A stretch of DNA of 64,000 bases from assembly GCA_943787745.1 (NCBI GenBank), contig CALSNJ010000003.1, positions 278,614 through 342,613 of the forward strand. The letters run 5' to 3'. Source of the stretch: an uncultured Alphaproteobacteria bacterium. Lineage in GTDB: Bacteria > Pseudomonadota > Alphaproteobacteria > UBA6615. The notes beneath the pieces are model-generated. The model made no database searches. It had not been told where the DNA came from and saw only the letters and a program-made list of their open reading frames with translations. Positions 25,687-34,763 of this stretch are shown piece after piece (positions within the stretch are counted from its first letter, which is position 1; each line of letters starts with the position of its first letter). The position numbers were made by a program, and so were the translations under genes.

Positions 25687-26151
25687 ATGCGTACGAAGAT
25701 GGCCCGCGAATTCATGAGCCTACGCCTGTTGGCCTCGCTTGTCGTGCTGGCACTGACAGGCTGTGCTGCACCAGCTGCAACGCTGCTATCGCCTGCGGTC
25801 AGTGGTGCGCCGGCGGTTGCCGATTTTCTGGGGGGTGATGTCAGTGAGAGTTTCTGGGCGGCACGGCAAAATGACGTGGTCGTCGCGGCTCGCCGCGCCG
25901 GCAGCGCCTTCGAGCTCGAACGGGAACGGGACGAGGAAAACGCTGAGCGGGTTCTTCTTGTCTTCCGGGACGAGACCGGCGCGCAAATTCGATTGCGCAT
26001 CGAGCTCCGTACTCCGGTTCTGACCTTCATCAGGTTTACGGGCCCGGCGGGCCTCACCCGTCTGATGACAAGGCAGATCGTCGATGAACTGAACGGGGTC
26101 GATGCGTTTCTGCTCGACTGGACCGACGGTCAGGGGATTGTCGGCCGATAG
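25687..26151 (+). CDS. Small predicted lipoprotein of unknown function
   Basis: The 154-residue protein begins with a basic/hydrophobic signal MRTKMAREFMSLRLLASLVV and a lipobox LALTGC, so Cys about 22 would be lipidated. The mature part shows ARRAGSAFELERERDEENAERVLLVFRDETG, probably a small alpha/beta domain. An AGGAG site lies 7 bases before the ATG. I do not recognise a family. It shares a short divergent gap with the Bcr/CflA gene and ends 12 bases before the convergent LuxR gene. Confidence 0.75.
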   Translation: MRTKMAREFMSLRLLASLVVLALTGCAAPAATLLSPAVSGAPAVADFLGGDVSESFWAARQNDVVVAARRAGSAFELERERDEENAERVLLVFRDETGAQIRLRIELRTPVLTFIRFTGPAGLTRLMTRQIVDELNGVDAFLLDWTDGQGIVGR

Positions 26152-26162
26152 CTGCCGTGCCT

Positions 26163-27311
26163 TCAGCCTTCGAAGTCGAAGGGAATCCCGCCAAGAATAC
26201 GCATGAGTTCGATCCGGTTGCGGGCACCGGTCTTGGCCAGAAGGCGGGAGATATGCGTGCGCACGGTGCGGATGCCCACCCCGGCCATATCGGCATATTC
26301 TCCCGGGGTCTGCCCGGCGGCCAGCGCCTGCGCCACCCGGCACTCGGCGGGGGTCAGTCCGAAAACCGTGCGGAGCAGGGAATCGGGCAAACCGCGGGCG
26401 CGATTTGGATCACAGATCAGCAGGGCCACGGTCGGCCCGGTGGGGGAGATCGGAAGTCCCTCAACCTCGCCCGTCGCCTGTGGCAGGGGAACCGCGATCA
26501 CCGTCAGCGGCAGGCCTTCGGCGCGATGGATTAACACCGCGCCGGCCGGTTTGAGGCCTGTCCCGGCCGCGGTGGCGATGGCGTCTGCAATCAGGCGGTT
26601 GGTTTGGTTTGCGTTGGCGGCGTTTCCGAACAGTATCTGCCCGTCCCGCACATCCATGCCATTGCGCGTGTCGGAGATGATGTCTTCTGCGGCGGGATTG
26701 AGCATCAGCACGCGGCCGGTCACATCGAGAAAAGCAACTCCGGTCGTGCTGTGGCCGACCAGCAGATCACGGGTCTGGTGCTCGGCATTCTGGATGGCCA
26801 TCCGCATGTGGATCTTCATCGCCTGGGAGAGATGCGGCGTCAGGCGACGCATCAGGGCGATCTCTGCGGCGCTGGCGTGATCCTGTCCCAGCGGGCGCTG
26901 GATGGAGAACACACTGAACAAATCGGCGTTGTTGATGAGGTTTGCCGAGATGAAATACTTGTAGCCCTGCGGGATCATGAAATCGTTGTAGAACTCGTCC
27001 TTGTCGATTTCGCTCTCGCTCAGCATATCGTGGTCGAAGCTGACATGACCCTCGGACTGGGCTTCGCCAAAAGCCGAACGCGGCGAGATGGCGGCATAGT
27101 GACTCACATAGAGATCAAGCGCGTCTTCGCTCGCACCTTCATTGCGGAAAAACACGGGTGTCCCGGTCTTTTTTTCGAGCACCTCGAAATGGGTGAAGTC
27201 GGAATCAAACAGCTTGCCGACCGTCTTCAGCGCATCCGGCCAGAAGGATTCGCTGAGCGTTGCGGCGTAAATTTTCTCCAGCGCCTGACTGTATTGGACT
27301 TCGGTTGCCAT
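26163..27311 (-). CDS. LuxR-family transcriptional regulator with a PAS-like sensory domain
   Basis: About 382 residues: an N-terminal sensory region ([18 protein letters not shown] and [18 protein letters not shown]), a PAS-like segment ([20 protein letters not shown]), and a C-terminal HTH of the LuxR type, [24 protein letters not shown] followed by [18 protein letters not shown]. The start [10 protein letters not shown] is chosen over a Met nine residues upstream; either is possible. It is divergent from the CoA-transferase gene and could regulate it or the neighbouring lipoprotein gene; the ligand is unknown. Confidence 0.88.
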   Translation of the reverse strand: MATEVQYSQALEKIYAATLSESFWPDALKTVGKLFDSDFTHFEVLEKKTGTPVFFRNEGASEDALDLYVSHYAAISPRSAFGEAQSEGHVSFDHDMLSESEIDKDEFYNDFMIPQGYKYFISANLINNADLFSVFSIQRPLGQDHASAAEIALMRRLTPHLSQAMKIHMRMAIQNAEHQTRDLLVGHSTTGVAFLDVTGRVLMLNPAAEDIISDTRNGMDVRDGQILFGNAANANQTNRLIADAIATAAGTGLKPAGAVLIHRAEGLPLTVIAVPLPQATGEVEGLPISPTGPTVALLICDPNRARGLPDSLLRTVFGLTPAECRVAQALAAGQTPGEYADMAGVGIRTVRTHISRLLAKTGARNRIELMRILGGIPFDFEG

Positions 27312-27484
27312 GGATCGGCTTCTGTTGCTTGTTTGCAAACGAAGCCTGCCCGTGCGCCCGTATCATCGCAAGGTGGATTGGATCAAATTTAGATGATTGG
27401 AATGACTGTGAAACGGCTGTCTTGACCGTTGCGCTGTCGGGCCTTACGCCACATGCTAACAGCGATTTTTGTGGGGGAGAAACC

Positions 27485-28657
27485 ATGTCGAATTCATCCG
27501 AACGTTCCGGGCCGCTGGTCGGTCTGAAGGTGGTGGAACTGGCCGGAATTGGGCCGGGACCGTTTGCCGCGATGCTGCTGGCTGATCTGGGAGCCGATGT
27601 GGTGCGGGTCGACCGTCCGGCCGATCCGGGGCTGGGCGTGCCGCGTGGTTATGAGTTCGATCTGGCCAGCCGGTCACGACCGTCTGTGGCTGTCGATCTC
27701 AAGCACCCCGATGGCGTCGAGACGGTGCTGAAACTGGTTGAGAGCGCGGACGTGCTGATCGAGCCGTTCCGCCCCGGCGTGACCGAGAAGCTCGGCTTGG
27801 GTCCCGATGACTGCATGGCCCGCAATCCAAAGCTGGTCTATGCGCGCATGACCGGGTTTGGCGGCACCGGGCCGCTGGCCAAGGTCGCCGGACATGACAT
27901 CAATTATTGCGCACTCTCGGGCGCGCTGCATGCCATCGGCCCGGCGGAAAAGCCGGTGCCGGCGCTGAACCTTGTCGGTGATTATGGGGGCGGTGCGCTC
28001 TATCTGGCCTTCGGGATCATGGCCGCGATCTATGAGGCCCAGCGCAGCGGCGAAGGCCAGGTGATCGATGCGGGCATGGTCGACGGCGCGGCGAGCCTGA
28101 TGATCCCGATCTATGGGCTGCACGCTTCGGGGTATTTCTCCGACGAACGCGCGACCAACATCCTCGATGGCGGCGCGCCCTTCTATGACGCCTTCGAATG
28201 CGCGGATGGCAAGTTTGTTTCCATCGGTTCGATCGAGAAAAAGTTCTACGCCCTGCTGCTCGAAAAGCTGGGTCTGGAGAACGAAGACCTGCCTGACCAG
28301 ATGGACCGGTCGCGCTGGCCCGAACTGCGCGCGCGTTTTGCCGAAGTCATCAAGGGCAAGACAAGGGACGAATGGGTCGCGATCATGGGGGACAGCGATG
28401 TGTGCTTTGCGCCGATCATGTCCATGAGCGAGGCCCACACCCACCCGCACAACATCGCGCGGGAAAATTTTGTCGAAGTGGCCGGGGTGACCCAGCCCGC
28501 ACCCGCACCAAAATTTTCACGCACACCGGGGCGTATCCATTCGGCACCGTCCAAACCGGGGGAGCACACGGAAAGCGCGCTGGAAGCCTGGGGTTTGTCG
28601 GCGGATGATATCACCGCTCTAAAGGCCAGCGGCGCGGTGGGCCGGAAAGAGGGCTGA
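27485..28657 (+). CDS. CaiB/BaiF CoA-transferase family protein (alpha-methylacyl-CoA racemase-like)
   Basis: The 390-residue protein shows the family III CoA-transferase pattern: [74 protein letters not shown], and [18 protein letters not shown] where His and Asp of AMACR lie (GHDINY). This GHDINY motif is typical of alpha-methylacyl-CoA racemases, which epimerise 2-methylacyl-CoAs for beta-oxidation, rather than of formyl-CoA transferases. The start ATG at 27485 has a GGGGGAG site. Confidence 0.9.
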   Translation: MSNSSERSGPLVGLKVVELAGIGPGPFAAMLLADLGADVVRVDRPADPGLGVPRGYEFDLASRSRPSVAVDLKHPDGVETVLKLVESADVLIEPFRPGVTEKLGLGPDDCMARNPKLVYARMTGFGGTGPLAKVAGHDINYCALSGALHAIGPAEKPVPALNLVGDYGGGALYLAFGIMAAIYEAQRSGEGQVIDAGMVDGAASLMIPIYGLHASGYFSDERATNILDGGAPFYDAFECADGKFVSIGSIEKKFYALLLEKLGLENEDLPDQMDRSRWPELRARFAEVIKGKTRDEWVAIMGDSDVCFAPIMSMSEAHTHPHNIARENFVEVAGVTQPAPAPKFSRTPGRIHSAPSKPGEHTESALEAWGLSADDITALKASGAVGRKEG

Positions 28658-28670
28658 TACCGTTTTTATT

Positions 28671-28702
28671 CGTCATGGCCGGATCAAGTCCGGGCATGAC
28701 GA
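28671..28702. repeat. Short dispersed palindromic repeat
   Basis: CGTCATGGCCGGATCAAGTC followed by CGGGCATGACG is a single-hairpin copy of the GTCAT...ATGAC family, sitting immediately before the MBL gene ribosome site. Confidence 0.85.
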
Positions 28703-28720
28703 TTGGAGAGGAACCCAACA

Positions 28721-29608
28721 ATGGCCACCGAAATCCCCTACAACCGTGAGCTCGAATTCGAGTATGGCAAGGCGGCACAGATCACCCCGCTGATCCGCCG
28801 GGTGATCGCGCGCAATCCCAGCGCCTTTACCTTTCACGGGACGGGCACCTACATCATCGGCACGGGGCAGGTGGCAATCGTCGATCCGGGACCCGATCTG
28901 GCCGAACATGTGGATGCGTTGCTCAACGCGCTGCGCGGCGAAACCGTGAGCCATATTCTTGTCACCCACACCCACACCGATCACTCGCCTGCCGTAAAGG
29001 CGGTGCAGGAAGCCACCGGCGCACCGAGCTATGCCTATGGACCCCATGGCACACGGCCCGAAGACGGCGCCAGCGAGGGCGGCGGTGATTATGATTTCAT
29101 GCCCGATCACCGGGTTGGCGATGGTGATGTGGTGACCGGCAAGGGCTGGTCGGTCGAGGCGCTACACACGCCGGGCCATTGCTCGAACCATTTGTGTTTT
29201 GCCCTGCGCGAGGAAGACACGCTGCTCTGCGGCGATCACGTGATGGGTTGGTCGACAAGCATTGTGTCACCCCCCGATGGCGATATGGCCGAATATATGG
29301 CCTCGTTGGAGAAGGTCGGACAGTTCGGCGCAGGCCGCTACATCCCGACCCATGGCGCGCCCATCGACGACCCGGCCCCTTACGTGAAGGCCTTGCTGGC
29401 CCACCGCCACGAGCGCGAAGACCAGATCATGGCCGAGCTGGCGGCCGGTCCCGCGACCATCGCCGAGATGGTCCCCCGCATGTACGCCGCCGTCGACCCG
29501 AAACTCTATCCGGCTGCCGCACGATCGGTGTTGGCCCACCTGATCCACATGGTGGAGACGGGGCGGGTGACGGCGGATGGGGATGTGTATCGGTTGACTC
29601 AAGATTAG
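28721..29608 (+). CDS. MBL-fold metallo-hydrolase (LACTB2-like)
   Basis: The 295-residue protein has the metallo-beta-lactamase fold: VTHTHTDHSPA (HxHxDH), LHTPGHCSNHLCFAL and LLCGDHVMGWSTSIVSPPDGDMAEYMASL, then IPTHGAPIDDP, ending in a winged-helix-like C-terminal part (ARSVLAHLIHMVETGRVTADG). This subset resembles LACTB2 nucleases and MBL hydrolases of lactone or thioester substrates. The ATG at 28721 is at the start of homology. It may follow the CoA-transferase in one operon. Confidence 0.9.
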   Translation: MATEIPYNRELEFEYGKAAQITPLIRRVIARNPSAFTFHGTGTYIIGTGQVAIVDPGPDLAEHVDALLNALRGETVSHILVTHTHTDHSPAVKAVQEATGAPSYAYGPHGTRPEDGASEGGGDYDFMPDHRVGDGDVVTGKGWSVEALHTPGHCSNHLCFALREEDTLLCGDHVMGWSTSIVSPPDGDMAEYMASLEKVGQFGAGRYIPTHGAPIDDPAPYVKALLAHRHEREDQIMAELAAGPATIAEMVPRMYAAVDPKLYPAAARSVLAHLIHMVETGRVTADGDVYRLTQD

Positions 29609-29611
29609 CAT

Positions 29612-29644
29612 CGTCATGCCCGGACTTGATCCGGGCATCCACGT
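29612..29644. repeat. Short dispersed palindromic repeat
   Basis: CGTCATGCCCGGACTTGATC followed by CGGGCATCCACG is a copy of the same intergenic family, here between two convergent genes. Confidence 0.85.
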
Positions 29645-29680
29645 GGTTGAACAAGCTTGATGACGGTAAGAGGAGCGACC

Positions 29681-30337
29681 TCACTCCGGCGTGATGTAGT
29701 ACCGCCCGCGCAGGAACTTTGAGAGCGGGACGACGCGGTTTGGGTCGGGCTTGTGTGGCTGGGCGATCCAGCGTTCGAATTCGGCGAGTGCGATTCTTGT
29801 GATGCCCGCAATATCCAGTGCGCGGGTGTCGTCGATGGAACGGAACTCTACGTCCAGCAATTCGCCATCGCCGGTGCCGATCGTGCCGGTGACGCCTTCG
29901 GCTTCGGCCACCAGAAAGCGTGCGTCGAACCGGCGCGGGCGGCCGGGCGGGGTGATGGCCCGAAAGAAATAGTCCAGACCTTCGAGCGCCGGACGAAACC
30001 CACCCGGGGCCGCGCTGTCGGCGTCACCCAGCAGCAAGCCGGTTTCTTCGAAGGTTTCGCGCACGGCCCCCGCTGCGATGGCCCGGGCGCGGGTCGGGTT
30101 CGCCGCACGTTCCAGACGTGCCTGAACATCTGCGGGGAGCGGGCTTGTGGGATTGAGTTTCGCATCGATGGCATCCACGCGACCGCCGGGGAACACATAA
30201 GCGTGGGGCATGAAGACATGGTTGCGGTGGCGTCGCCCCATCAAGACTTCGATGGTGCCGCCGCGGCGCTTGCGCCACAGCACCATGGTTGCTGCGTCGA
30301 CAGGGCGCAGCGATCTTTGTTTGGGTTTCTCGGTCAC
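29681..30337 (-). CDS. NUDIX hydrolase family protein
   Basis: The 218-residue protein contains a NUDIX motif AAGAVRETFEETGLLLG (REUxEExGU) and upstream VLMGRRHRNHVFMPHAYVFPGGRVD. It is a longer NUDIX of the type annotated as NUDIX hydrolase/CoA pyrophosphatase-like, hydrolysing nucleoside diphosphate derivatives. The GTG at 30337 overlaps the TAG of NIPSNAP (TAGTG), a tight coupling that decides the start. No downstream partner. Confidence 0.87.
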   Translation of the reverse strand: MTEKPKQRSLRPVDAATMVLWRKRRGGTIEVLMGRRHRNHVFMPHAYVFPGGRVDAIDAKLNPTSPLPADVQARLERAANPTRARAIAAGAVRETFEETGLLLGDADSAAPGGFRPALEGLDYFFRAITPPGRPRRFDARFLVAEAEGVTGTIGTGDGELLDVEFRSIDDTRALDIAGITRIALAEFERWIAQPHKPDPNRVVPLSKFLRGRYYITPE

Positions 30338-30992
30338 TATTTGACGGTCGAGAACGTCGTGGGCACCAGGTAGCGGTTCTGCTGGTCGATCACCCGGTGA
30401 CCATTGGCGGCCTGATAAAGCTGCCAGCGCGGATCGGTCGACGGCCTTCATCTGGCGTTCCTCACGATCGCCCTGGCTGTCCCAGTACCACAGATGCACG
30501 ACCTGATTGATCTTGCCGGTGATCGACGAGAAATAGCCGATGAGCTGCCAGCCCGCATCGTCGATGATCGGCTTGGCCAGATGCTTTGGTCACTTCCACA
30601 TAGTTGGGCACCTGGGTGTAGGCGATCGTGTAGGTGCGCTCATCGACGAAGCCCTTGGCGCTGCCATTGCCCATGAAGGCAAACGGTTCGACCACATCGG
30701 TGGCCTGCAGAAGGCGGTTTTCCTGAGAGACAAGCTTGTCCGAGCTGCCATTGCGATAGTCGGTCCATTCCGGGTCGTTGTAGAGGGAGGCCCGGCAGTC
30801 CTGGCGCACCTGCGCGTTGTCCCATTTCCAGTAATGGACGACGGAGTTGATGGCGCCGGTCTCGACCGTGTAATAGCCCGCCGGCTCGAAGCCATGCTTG
30901 CGCTGCAGCGGCTGACCGACCTCTTCGACATTCTTCAGGAATGCCGGCATCTGGCCCGGCTGGATGGCGTAGGTGCGCGCGTCGACGATCAT
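30337..30992 (-). pseudogene. NIPSNAP family protein, interrupted by two one-base insertions
   Basis: Starting at 30992 (MIVDARTYAIQPGQMPAFLK) with a GGGAGA site, the first domain continues to VPNYVEVTK. There the frame breaks at about 30583 (an extra G), after which HLAKPIIDDAGWQLIGYFSS and HLWYWDSQGDREERQMKAVD follow in a second frame. A second extra base near 30443 is needed to reach PRWQLYQAANGHRVIDQQNR and the stop at 30337. Removing both gives 217 residues, the normal two-domain NIPSNAP length. These proteins are often neighbours of catabolic genes with unclear roles. Real decay and assembly error are both possible. Confidence 0.85.
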
Positions 30993-31105
30993 GGCGCTGT
31001 CTCCCGGTTTTTGTGTTTGTTCGAGCCTTGCAATCTTGCTGCCCGGTTGTGTGGGTGTATCGTGACACGGCTTGAGGTCATGGGAAAGACAGGCGGGGGG
31101 CACAT

Positions 31106-32020
31106 ATGGAAGACGCAAAGATTTTGCAGGTGATTGAAACCGGCGCCATTCTGGGAGAAAGCCCGGTCTGGTCACCTGATGAAGGCGTGCTGTGGTGGGT
31201 GGATATCAAGGCGCCGGCCTTGCACCGCTATGACCCGACAACAGGCAAAGACGAAAACTGGGCGTTGCCCCAGGAGACGGGGTCGATTGTGCTGCGCGAA
31301 GGTGGTGGGCTGGTGGCCGGACTGCGGGACGGGTTTGCGTATTTGTCGATTGAGGGCGACGGCGTTGCCCTCGACTGGATAGGCGACCCCGAACCCGACC
31401 GACCCGAAAGTCGCCTCAACGATGGTCGGGCAGATCGGCAGGGGCGCTACTGGGCGGGGTCGATGCACGACCCGGAGGGGCCGCCGTCGCATTATTTTGA
31501 GCGAGAGCCTGTCGGCGCGTTTTATCGCCTCGATGGCGATGGCTCGATCCACCGCATGATCGAGGGTGTTCTGGTATCCAACGGCCTGTGCTGGTCGCCC
31601 GATGGCAAAACCATGTACGCTGCGGATTCCCCGACACGTACAATCCGGGCCTGGGACTACGACACGGCCACCGGGGATATCGCCAATGCGCGTGTGTTTG
31701 CCGCCATTCCCGAAGAACCCGGGCGTGGCACACCGGACGGCGCGATTGTCGATGCCGAGGGTGGTGTCTGGACGGCGGAATTCCGGGGATCACGGATCAC
31801 GCGGTTCAATCCGGATGGCACGCCGGACCGCATGATTGAATTGCCGGTCTCTCGTCCCACCTGTCCGATGTTTGGGGGGCCGGATCTGCGCACGCTTTAT
31901 GTGACGTCCGCGAAAATCATGCTTTCCCCCGAAGAATTGGCGCGTGAACCGCTTGCCGGTGCGCTTTTTGCGCTCGATGCGGGTGTCGCCGGACTGCCAG
32001 AGGCCGCGTTTCCGGGCTAA
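31106..32020 (+). CDS. SMP-30/gluconolactonase/LRE family protein
   Basis: The 304-residue six-bladed beta-propeller has the conserved metal ligands: Glu in LGESPVWSP, Asn in SRLNDGRADRQGRYWAGSM, Asn in VSNGLCWSPDGK and Asp in GTPDGAIVDAEGGVW. Family members hydrolyse sugar lactones or related esters. The start ATG at 31106 is the start of homology. It is divergent from the NIPSNAP gene, with about 113 bases between starts, and its 3' neighbour is unrelated. Confidence 0.92.
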   Translation: MEDAKILQVIETGAILGESPVWSPDEGVLWWVDIKAPALHRYDPTTGKDENWALPQETGSIVLREGGGLVAGLRDGFAYLSIEGDGVALDWIGDPEPDRPESRLNDGRADRQGRYWAGSMHDPEGPPSHYFEREPVGAFYRLDGDGSIHRMIEGVLVSNGLCWSPDGKTMYAADSPTRTIRAWDYDTATGDIANARVFAAIPEEPGRGTPDGAIVDAEGGVWTAEFRGSRITRFNPDGTPDRMIELPVSRPTCPMFGGPDLRTLYVTSAKIMLSPEELAREPLAGALFALDAGVAGLPEAAFPG

Positions 32021-32110
32021 ATAGACGTTCTTCGTATTGCCTTATTCCGGCCCCGCCGCCGCCGCGAAGCGCCGCCATCGTCATGTCAGCCCTGTCAGGG
32101 AGGAGAGACG

Positions 32111-32521
32111 ATGCGCGGACTTGTAGTGATAGCCATGCTTACAGGCGGATTGCCCATCGTGACCTTTGTCGCGACGCTGGCCTTGAGCAACGGTGCGCCA
32201 CTGCAGTCGCCATTCCGCGGATCGTTGTCAGGGTCAGGGATGTCGGCTGCGGTGCACGTCACGCCGGACATCGAGCCCGGGCAACCGGCGCAGAAAGCGC
32301 TTGCCGGCATCCCCACCCCTGTTTTGACACGTTCCGATGTGCCACCGCGTGTGTCGCACTGGCAGCCACCAGATTCCCACCGGTTGTCGCGACATCGTAC
32401 GGATGCGGCCTGGGAACGGCTTGATCGAGAGGCCGCGGGTGGAAATCGTGATGCATTGCTGTTTCGCACCTTGATGCAGTCTGCCGACTTTGTCCGACCG
32501 GTGCGTACGATCACCCCTTGA
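32111..32521 (+). CDS. Hypothetical secreted or membrane-anchored protein
   Basis: The 136-residue product starts MRGLVVIAMLTGGLPIVTFV, a hydrophobic segment serving as signal or anchor, followed by a Pro/Ser-rich, low-complexity stretch and a charged C-terminal part (RTDAAWERLDREAAGGNRD). A GGAGGAGAG ribosome site lies just upstream, which makes translation likely. No family is recognised. Confidence 0.6.
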   Translation: MRGLVVIAMLTGGLPIVTFVATLALSNGAPLQSPFRGSLSGSGMSAAVHVTPDIEPGQPAQKALAGIPTPVLTRSDVPPRVSHWQPPDSHRLSRHRTDAAWERLDREAAGGNRDALLFRTLMQSADFVRPVRTITP

Positions 32522-32684
32522 AATTTACCGTTTCAGAACCAAATTGAGTGCATGGTCGGAGGCTTTCAGGAGCTCCGGCTCTGGAATAATCGGGTGCCAA
32601 TTTCGGGCCCGGAAGGACCGTGCAGGAACGAATTCTGTAATGCCTGCGCGGCCCGTAACTCGCTCACGAAGGAGGAGTGACGGC

Positions 32685-33134
32685 ATGAATCGCTTGTCCC
32701 CGCTCAGAAACCCGCTCTTGCTCGGATTCGATGAATTCGAACGTACGCTTGAGCGTATTACCAAAGCTTCATCTGACGGATACCCGCCCTACAATATTGA
32801 ACGCACGGGTGAAACGCGCCTGCGCATCACTTTGGCGGTTGCCGGCTTTGCCCGGGAAGACCTCGACATCCAGCTTGAGGACAATCAGCTCACCGTGTCG
32901 GGCCGTCAGGCCGAAGAAGATGATCGCGAATACCTGCACCGGGGCATTGCCACGCGCATGTTCAAACGCAGTTTTGTTCTGGCAGATGGCGTTGAGGTGA
33001 GCTCAGCCTCGCTCGACAACGGATTGCTGAACATTGACGTCGCATTGCCCTTGCCTGAGCGAAATGTGCGGAAAATCGAAATTGGTGGTGGTGCCAACCC
33101 GGCACCGGAAATCGATGTAGAGACGAGAGGATAA
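32685..33134 (+). CDS. Small heat shock protein, Hsp20/alpha-crystallin family
   Basis: The 149-residue chaperone has an N-terminal MNRLSPLRNPLLLGFDEFERTL, like IbpA, and the alpha-crystallin domain from YPPYNIERTGETRLRITLAVAGF through VSGRQAEED and KRSFVLADGVEV to GLLNIDVALPLPE; the C-terminal I-x-I anchor is replaced by KIEIGGG. It binds unfolding proteins under heat stress. An AAGGAGGAGTG site precedes the ATG. DUF1150 follows 5 bases downstream, a common alphaproteobacterial pair. Confidence 0.94.
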   Translation: MNRLSPLRNPLLLGFDEFERTLERITKASSDGYPPYNIERTGETRLRITLAVAGFAREDLDIQLEDNQLTVSGRQAEEDDREYLHRGIATRMFKRSFVLADGVEVSSASLDNGLLNIDVALPLPERNVRKIEIGGGANPAPEIDVETRG

Positions 33135-33139
33135 GTTCC

Positions 33140-33373
33140 ATGAACAACGACACAACGAACAAGGCTGTCGAGGGTATCGAAGGTATTTCACCGGAACAGT
33201 TTGCCGCGCTCGGCGTTGATCAGGTGGCCTATGTCCGCCCCGCAGTGGTGGAAGGTCAGAAGGTCTATGCGATCCATAGTGCCGACGGAAACGAGATCGG
33301 TATGATGGCAGGCCGTGACCTGGCCTTTGCGGCCGTCAAGCAGCACGACATGGAGCCCGTCAGCGTTCACTGA
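33140..33373 (+). CDS. DUF1150 family protein
   Basis: The 77-residue protein carries the DUF1150 pattern FAALGVDQVAYVRP and IHSADGNEIGMMAGRDLAFAAVKQHDMEPVSVH. It is found next to Hsp20 genes throughout Alphaproteobacteria, and here is 5 bases from hsp20, so it is almost certainly co-expressed. Its function is unknown. Confidence 0.93.
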   Translation: MNNDTTNKAVEGIEGISPEQFAALGVDQVAYVRPAVVEGQKVYAIHSADGNEIGMMAGRDLAFAAVKQHDMEPVSVH

Positions 33374-33409
33374 CGGGGATGTCCTCGACAAAACTGAACT
33401 GAATTTGAC

Positions 33410-33892
33410 CTAGCTGGCGGCCCGGAAGTGGTCGGGCGTTGTATTGCCCGCTTCCATGAGCATTGCGTAGATCGCATCTGGGTTGTCCGAGCCGCGCAGT
33501 TTCTCGCAGAAGGCGCGATCGCGCAGAATACGCGAAATACGGGCCAACGCCTTGAGATGGTCCGCGCCAGCACCTTCAGGTGCCAGCAACAGGAAGACGA
33601 GATCTACTGGCTGATCATCGATGGAATCAAATTCCACTGGCTTTTCCAGCCGCGCAAACATGCCGTGGAGCCCGTCCATGCCTGCCAGCTTCCCATGGGG
33701 AATGGCCAACCCTGAGCCGACGCCGGTTGAACCCAGACGCTCGCGCTCCAGAAGAACCTCAAACACCTGCCGAGATTCAATTTCAAAAACGTTTGCGGCA
33801 GCCTTCGAGAGTTCCTGAAGCAGCTGCTTCTTGCTCGTGGCGCGCAAACTCGCGATGACAGCATTTTGCTGAAGGATGTCTTCAATATCCAT
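33410..33892 (-). CDS. ptsN: Nitrogen PTS EIIA protein
   Basis: The 160-residue EIIA-Ntr has the phospho-His motif GSGLAIPHGKL and the family sequence QLLQELSKAAANVFEIE, ALLERERLGSTGVG and DLVFLLLAPEGAGADHLKALA. In the nitrogen-related PTS it is phosphorylated by Npr and regulates potassium transport and stress responses. It follows hpf by 9 bases in the conserved rpoN-hpf-ptsN order. Confidence 0.95.
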   Translation of the reverse strand: MDIEDILQQNAVIASLRATSKKQLLQELSKAAANVFEIESRQVFEVLLERERLGSTGVGSGLAIPHGKLAGMDGLHGMFARLEKPVEFDSIDDQPVDLVFLLLAPEGAGADHLKALARISRILRDRAFCEKLRGSDNPDAIYAMLMEAGNTTPDHFRAAS

Positions 33893-33901
33893 GAGGGTAG
33901 G

Positions 33902-34483
33902 TCAGGCCTCTGATTCGGGCGTGTCGATCCAGCCGATATTGCCATCGTCGCGGCGATAGACCACGCCGAGGCCGCCATGCTTGGAATTCCGGAAGACAAA
34001 AGCCGGGGCATCGGCGAGATCAAGCCGCATCACGGCTTCAGACACGGTCAGATTCTCAATGACGGTCTGATTTTCAGCAATGATGATCGGATTGTCGGCG
34101 GCTGTTTCAACGCCATCGTCGTCTTCGCTCTGGGGTGCGATCACGTATTCGGGGGTGTTGGTCGCAAGGGTTGTGTTCTCGCGCTCCCGGTGATGGTCCT
34201 TTAGGCGGCGTTTGTTGCGGCGCAGTCGCTTGGCGAGATGCGCTAGCGCAACATCGAAGGCTGCATAGGCGTCATCCGCCTCTTCATGGGCACGAACATG
34301 GATGCCACGACCGACATGCATGCTGATTGCCGCGCGGATACGGAAACTTTCACGTGAGAGTACGACGGTCGCGTCTATGGCGTCCGAGAAATACTTCTCG
34401 GTCGTGCTTTCGATTGCATCTTCGATGTGGAGGCGAAGTGCTTCGCCGACGTCGATTTGCTGGCCTGTGACGGTTATCTGCAA
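33902..34483 (-). CDS. hpf: Ribosome hibernation promoting factor, long form
   Basis: The 193-residue protein has the HPF/RaiA N-terminal domain (ITVTGQQIDVGEALRLHIED, DATVVLSRESFRIRAAISMH, HVRAHEEADDAYAAFDVALAHLAKRLRR) and the C-terminal dimerisation domain of the long form (ALDLADAPAFVFRNSKHGGLGVVYRRDDGNIGWI, in part). It dimerises 70S ribosomes in stationary phase. The first codon is TTG, with no strong ribosome site, hinting at low or controlled translation. It lies between rpoN and ptsN. Confidence 0.93.
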   Translation of the reverse strand: MQITVTGQQIDVGEALRLHIEDAIESTTEKYFSDAIDATVVLSRESFRIRAAISMHVGRGIHVRAHEEADDAYAAFDVALAHLAKRLRRNKRRLKDHHRERENTTLATNTPEYVIAPQSEDDDGVETAADNPIIIAENQTVIENLTVSEAVMRLDLADAPAFVFRNSKHGGLGVVYRRDDGNIGWIDTPESEA

Positions 34484-34519
34484 GGTTCTGTTACACGCTG
34501 GTTATTAATGATCTAGCGC

Positions 34520-34632
34520 CGGGTTCTGATCACCCGGTCGCGACGTTTTATTTCGGTGTTCCTGCCGTGCTTCTCGCTCGACCAATTTCGGCACCACCCT
34601 TCTTTGATCGGGTGGCTCTTTTCAGGCCACCC
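34520..34632 (-). promoter_or_regulatory. Leader of hpf with hairpins, including two mutually exclusive ones
   Basis: In the gap between rpoN and hpf lie CCGGGT-N7-ACCCGG (34520-34538) and a three-part set: CCACCC at 34594, GGGTGGC at 34610 and GCCACCC at 34626. The middle segment can pair with either flank, so two hairpins exclude each other. No T-tract follows either. Promoter elements are not clear. Confidence 0.45.
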
Positions 34633-34763
34633 CGGGGCGGTGTTGGTGTGCGGCGCGGAACTTAGTCACGGCCCTGTGCACTGTCAATACCGCTTCGGTC
34701 CACACCCTTTAGATGGGGGAAAGTCCCGGATAATCAAGGAAAACCGCGGATTGGGGCCTTTGT

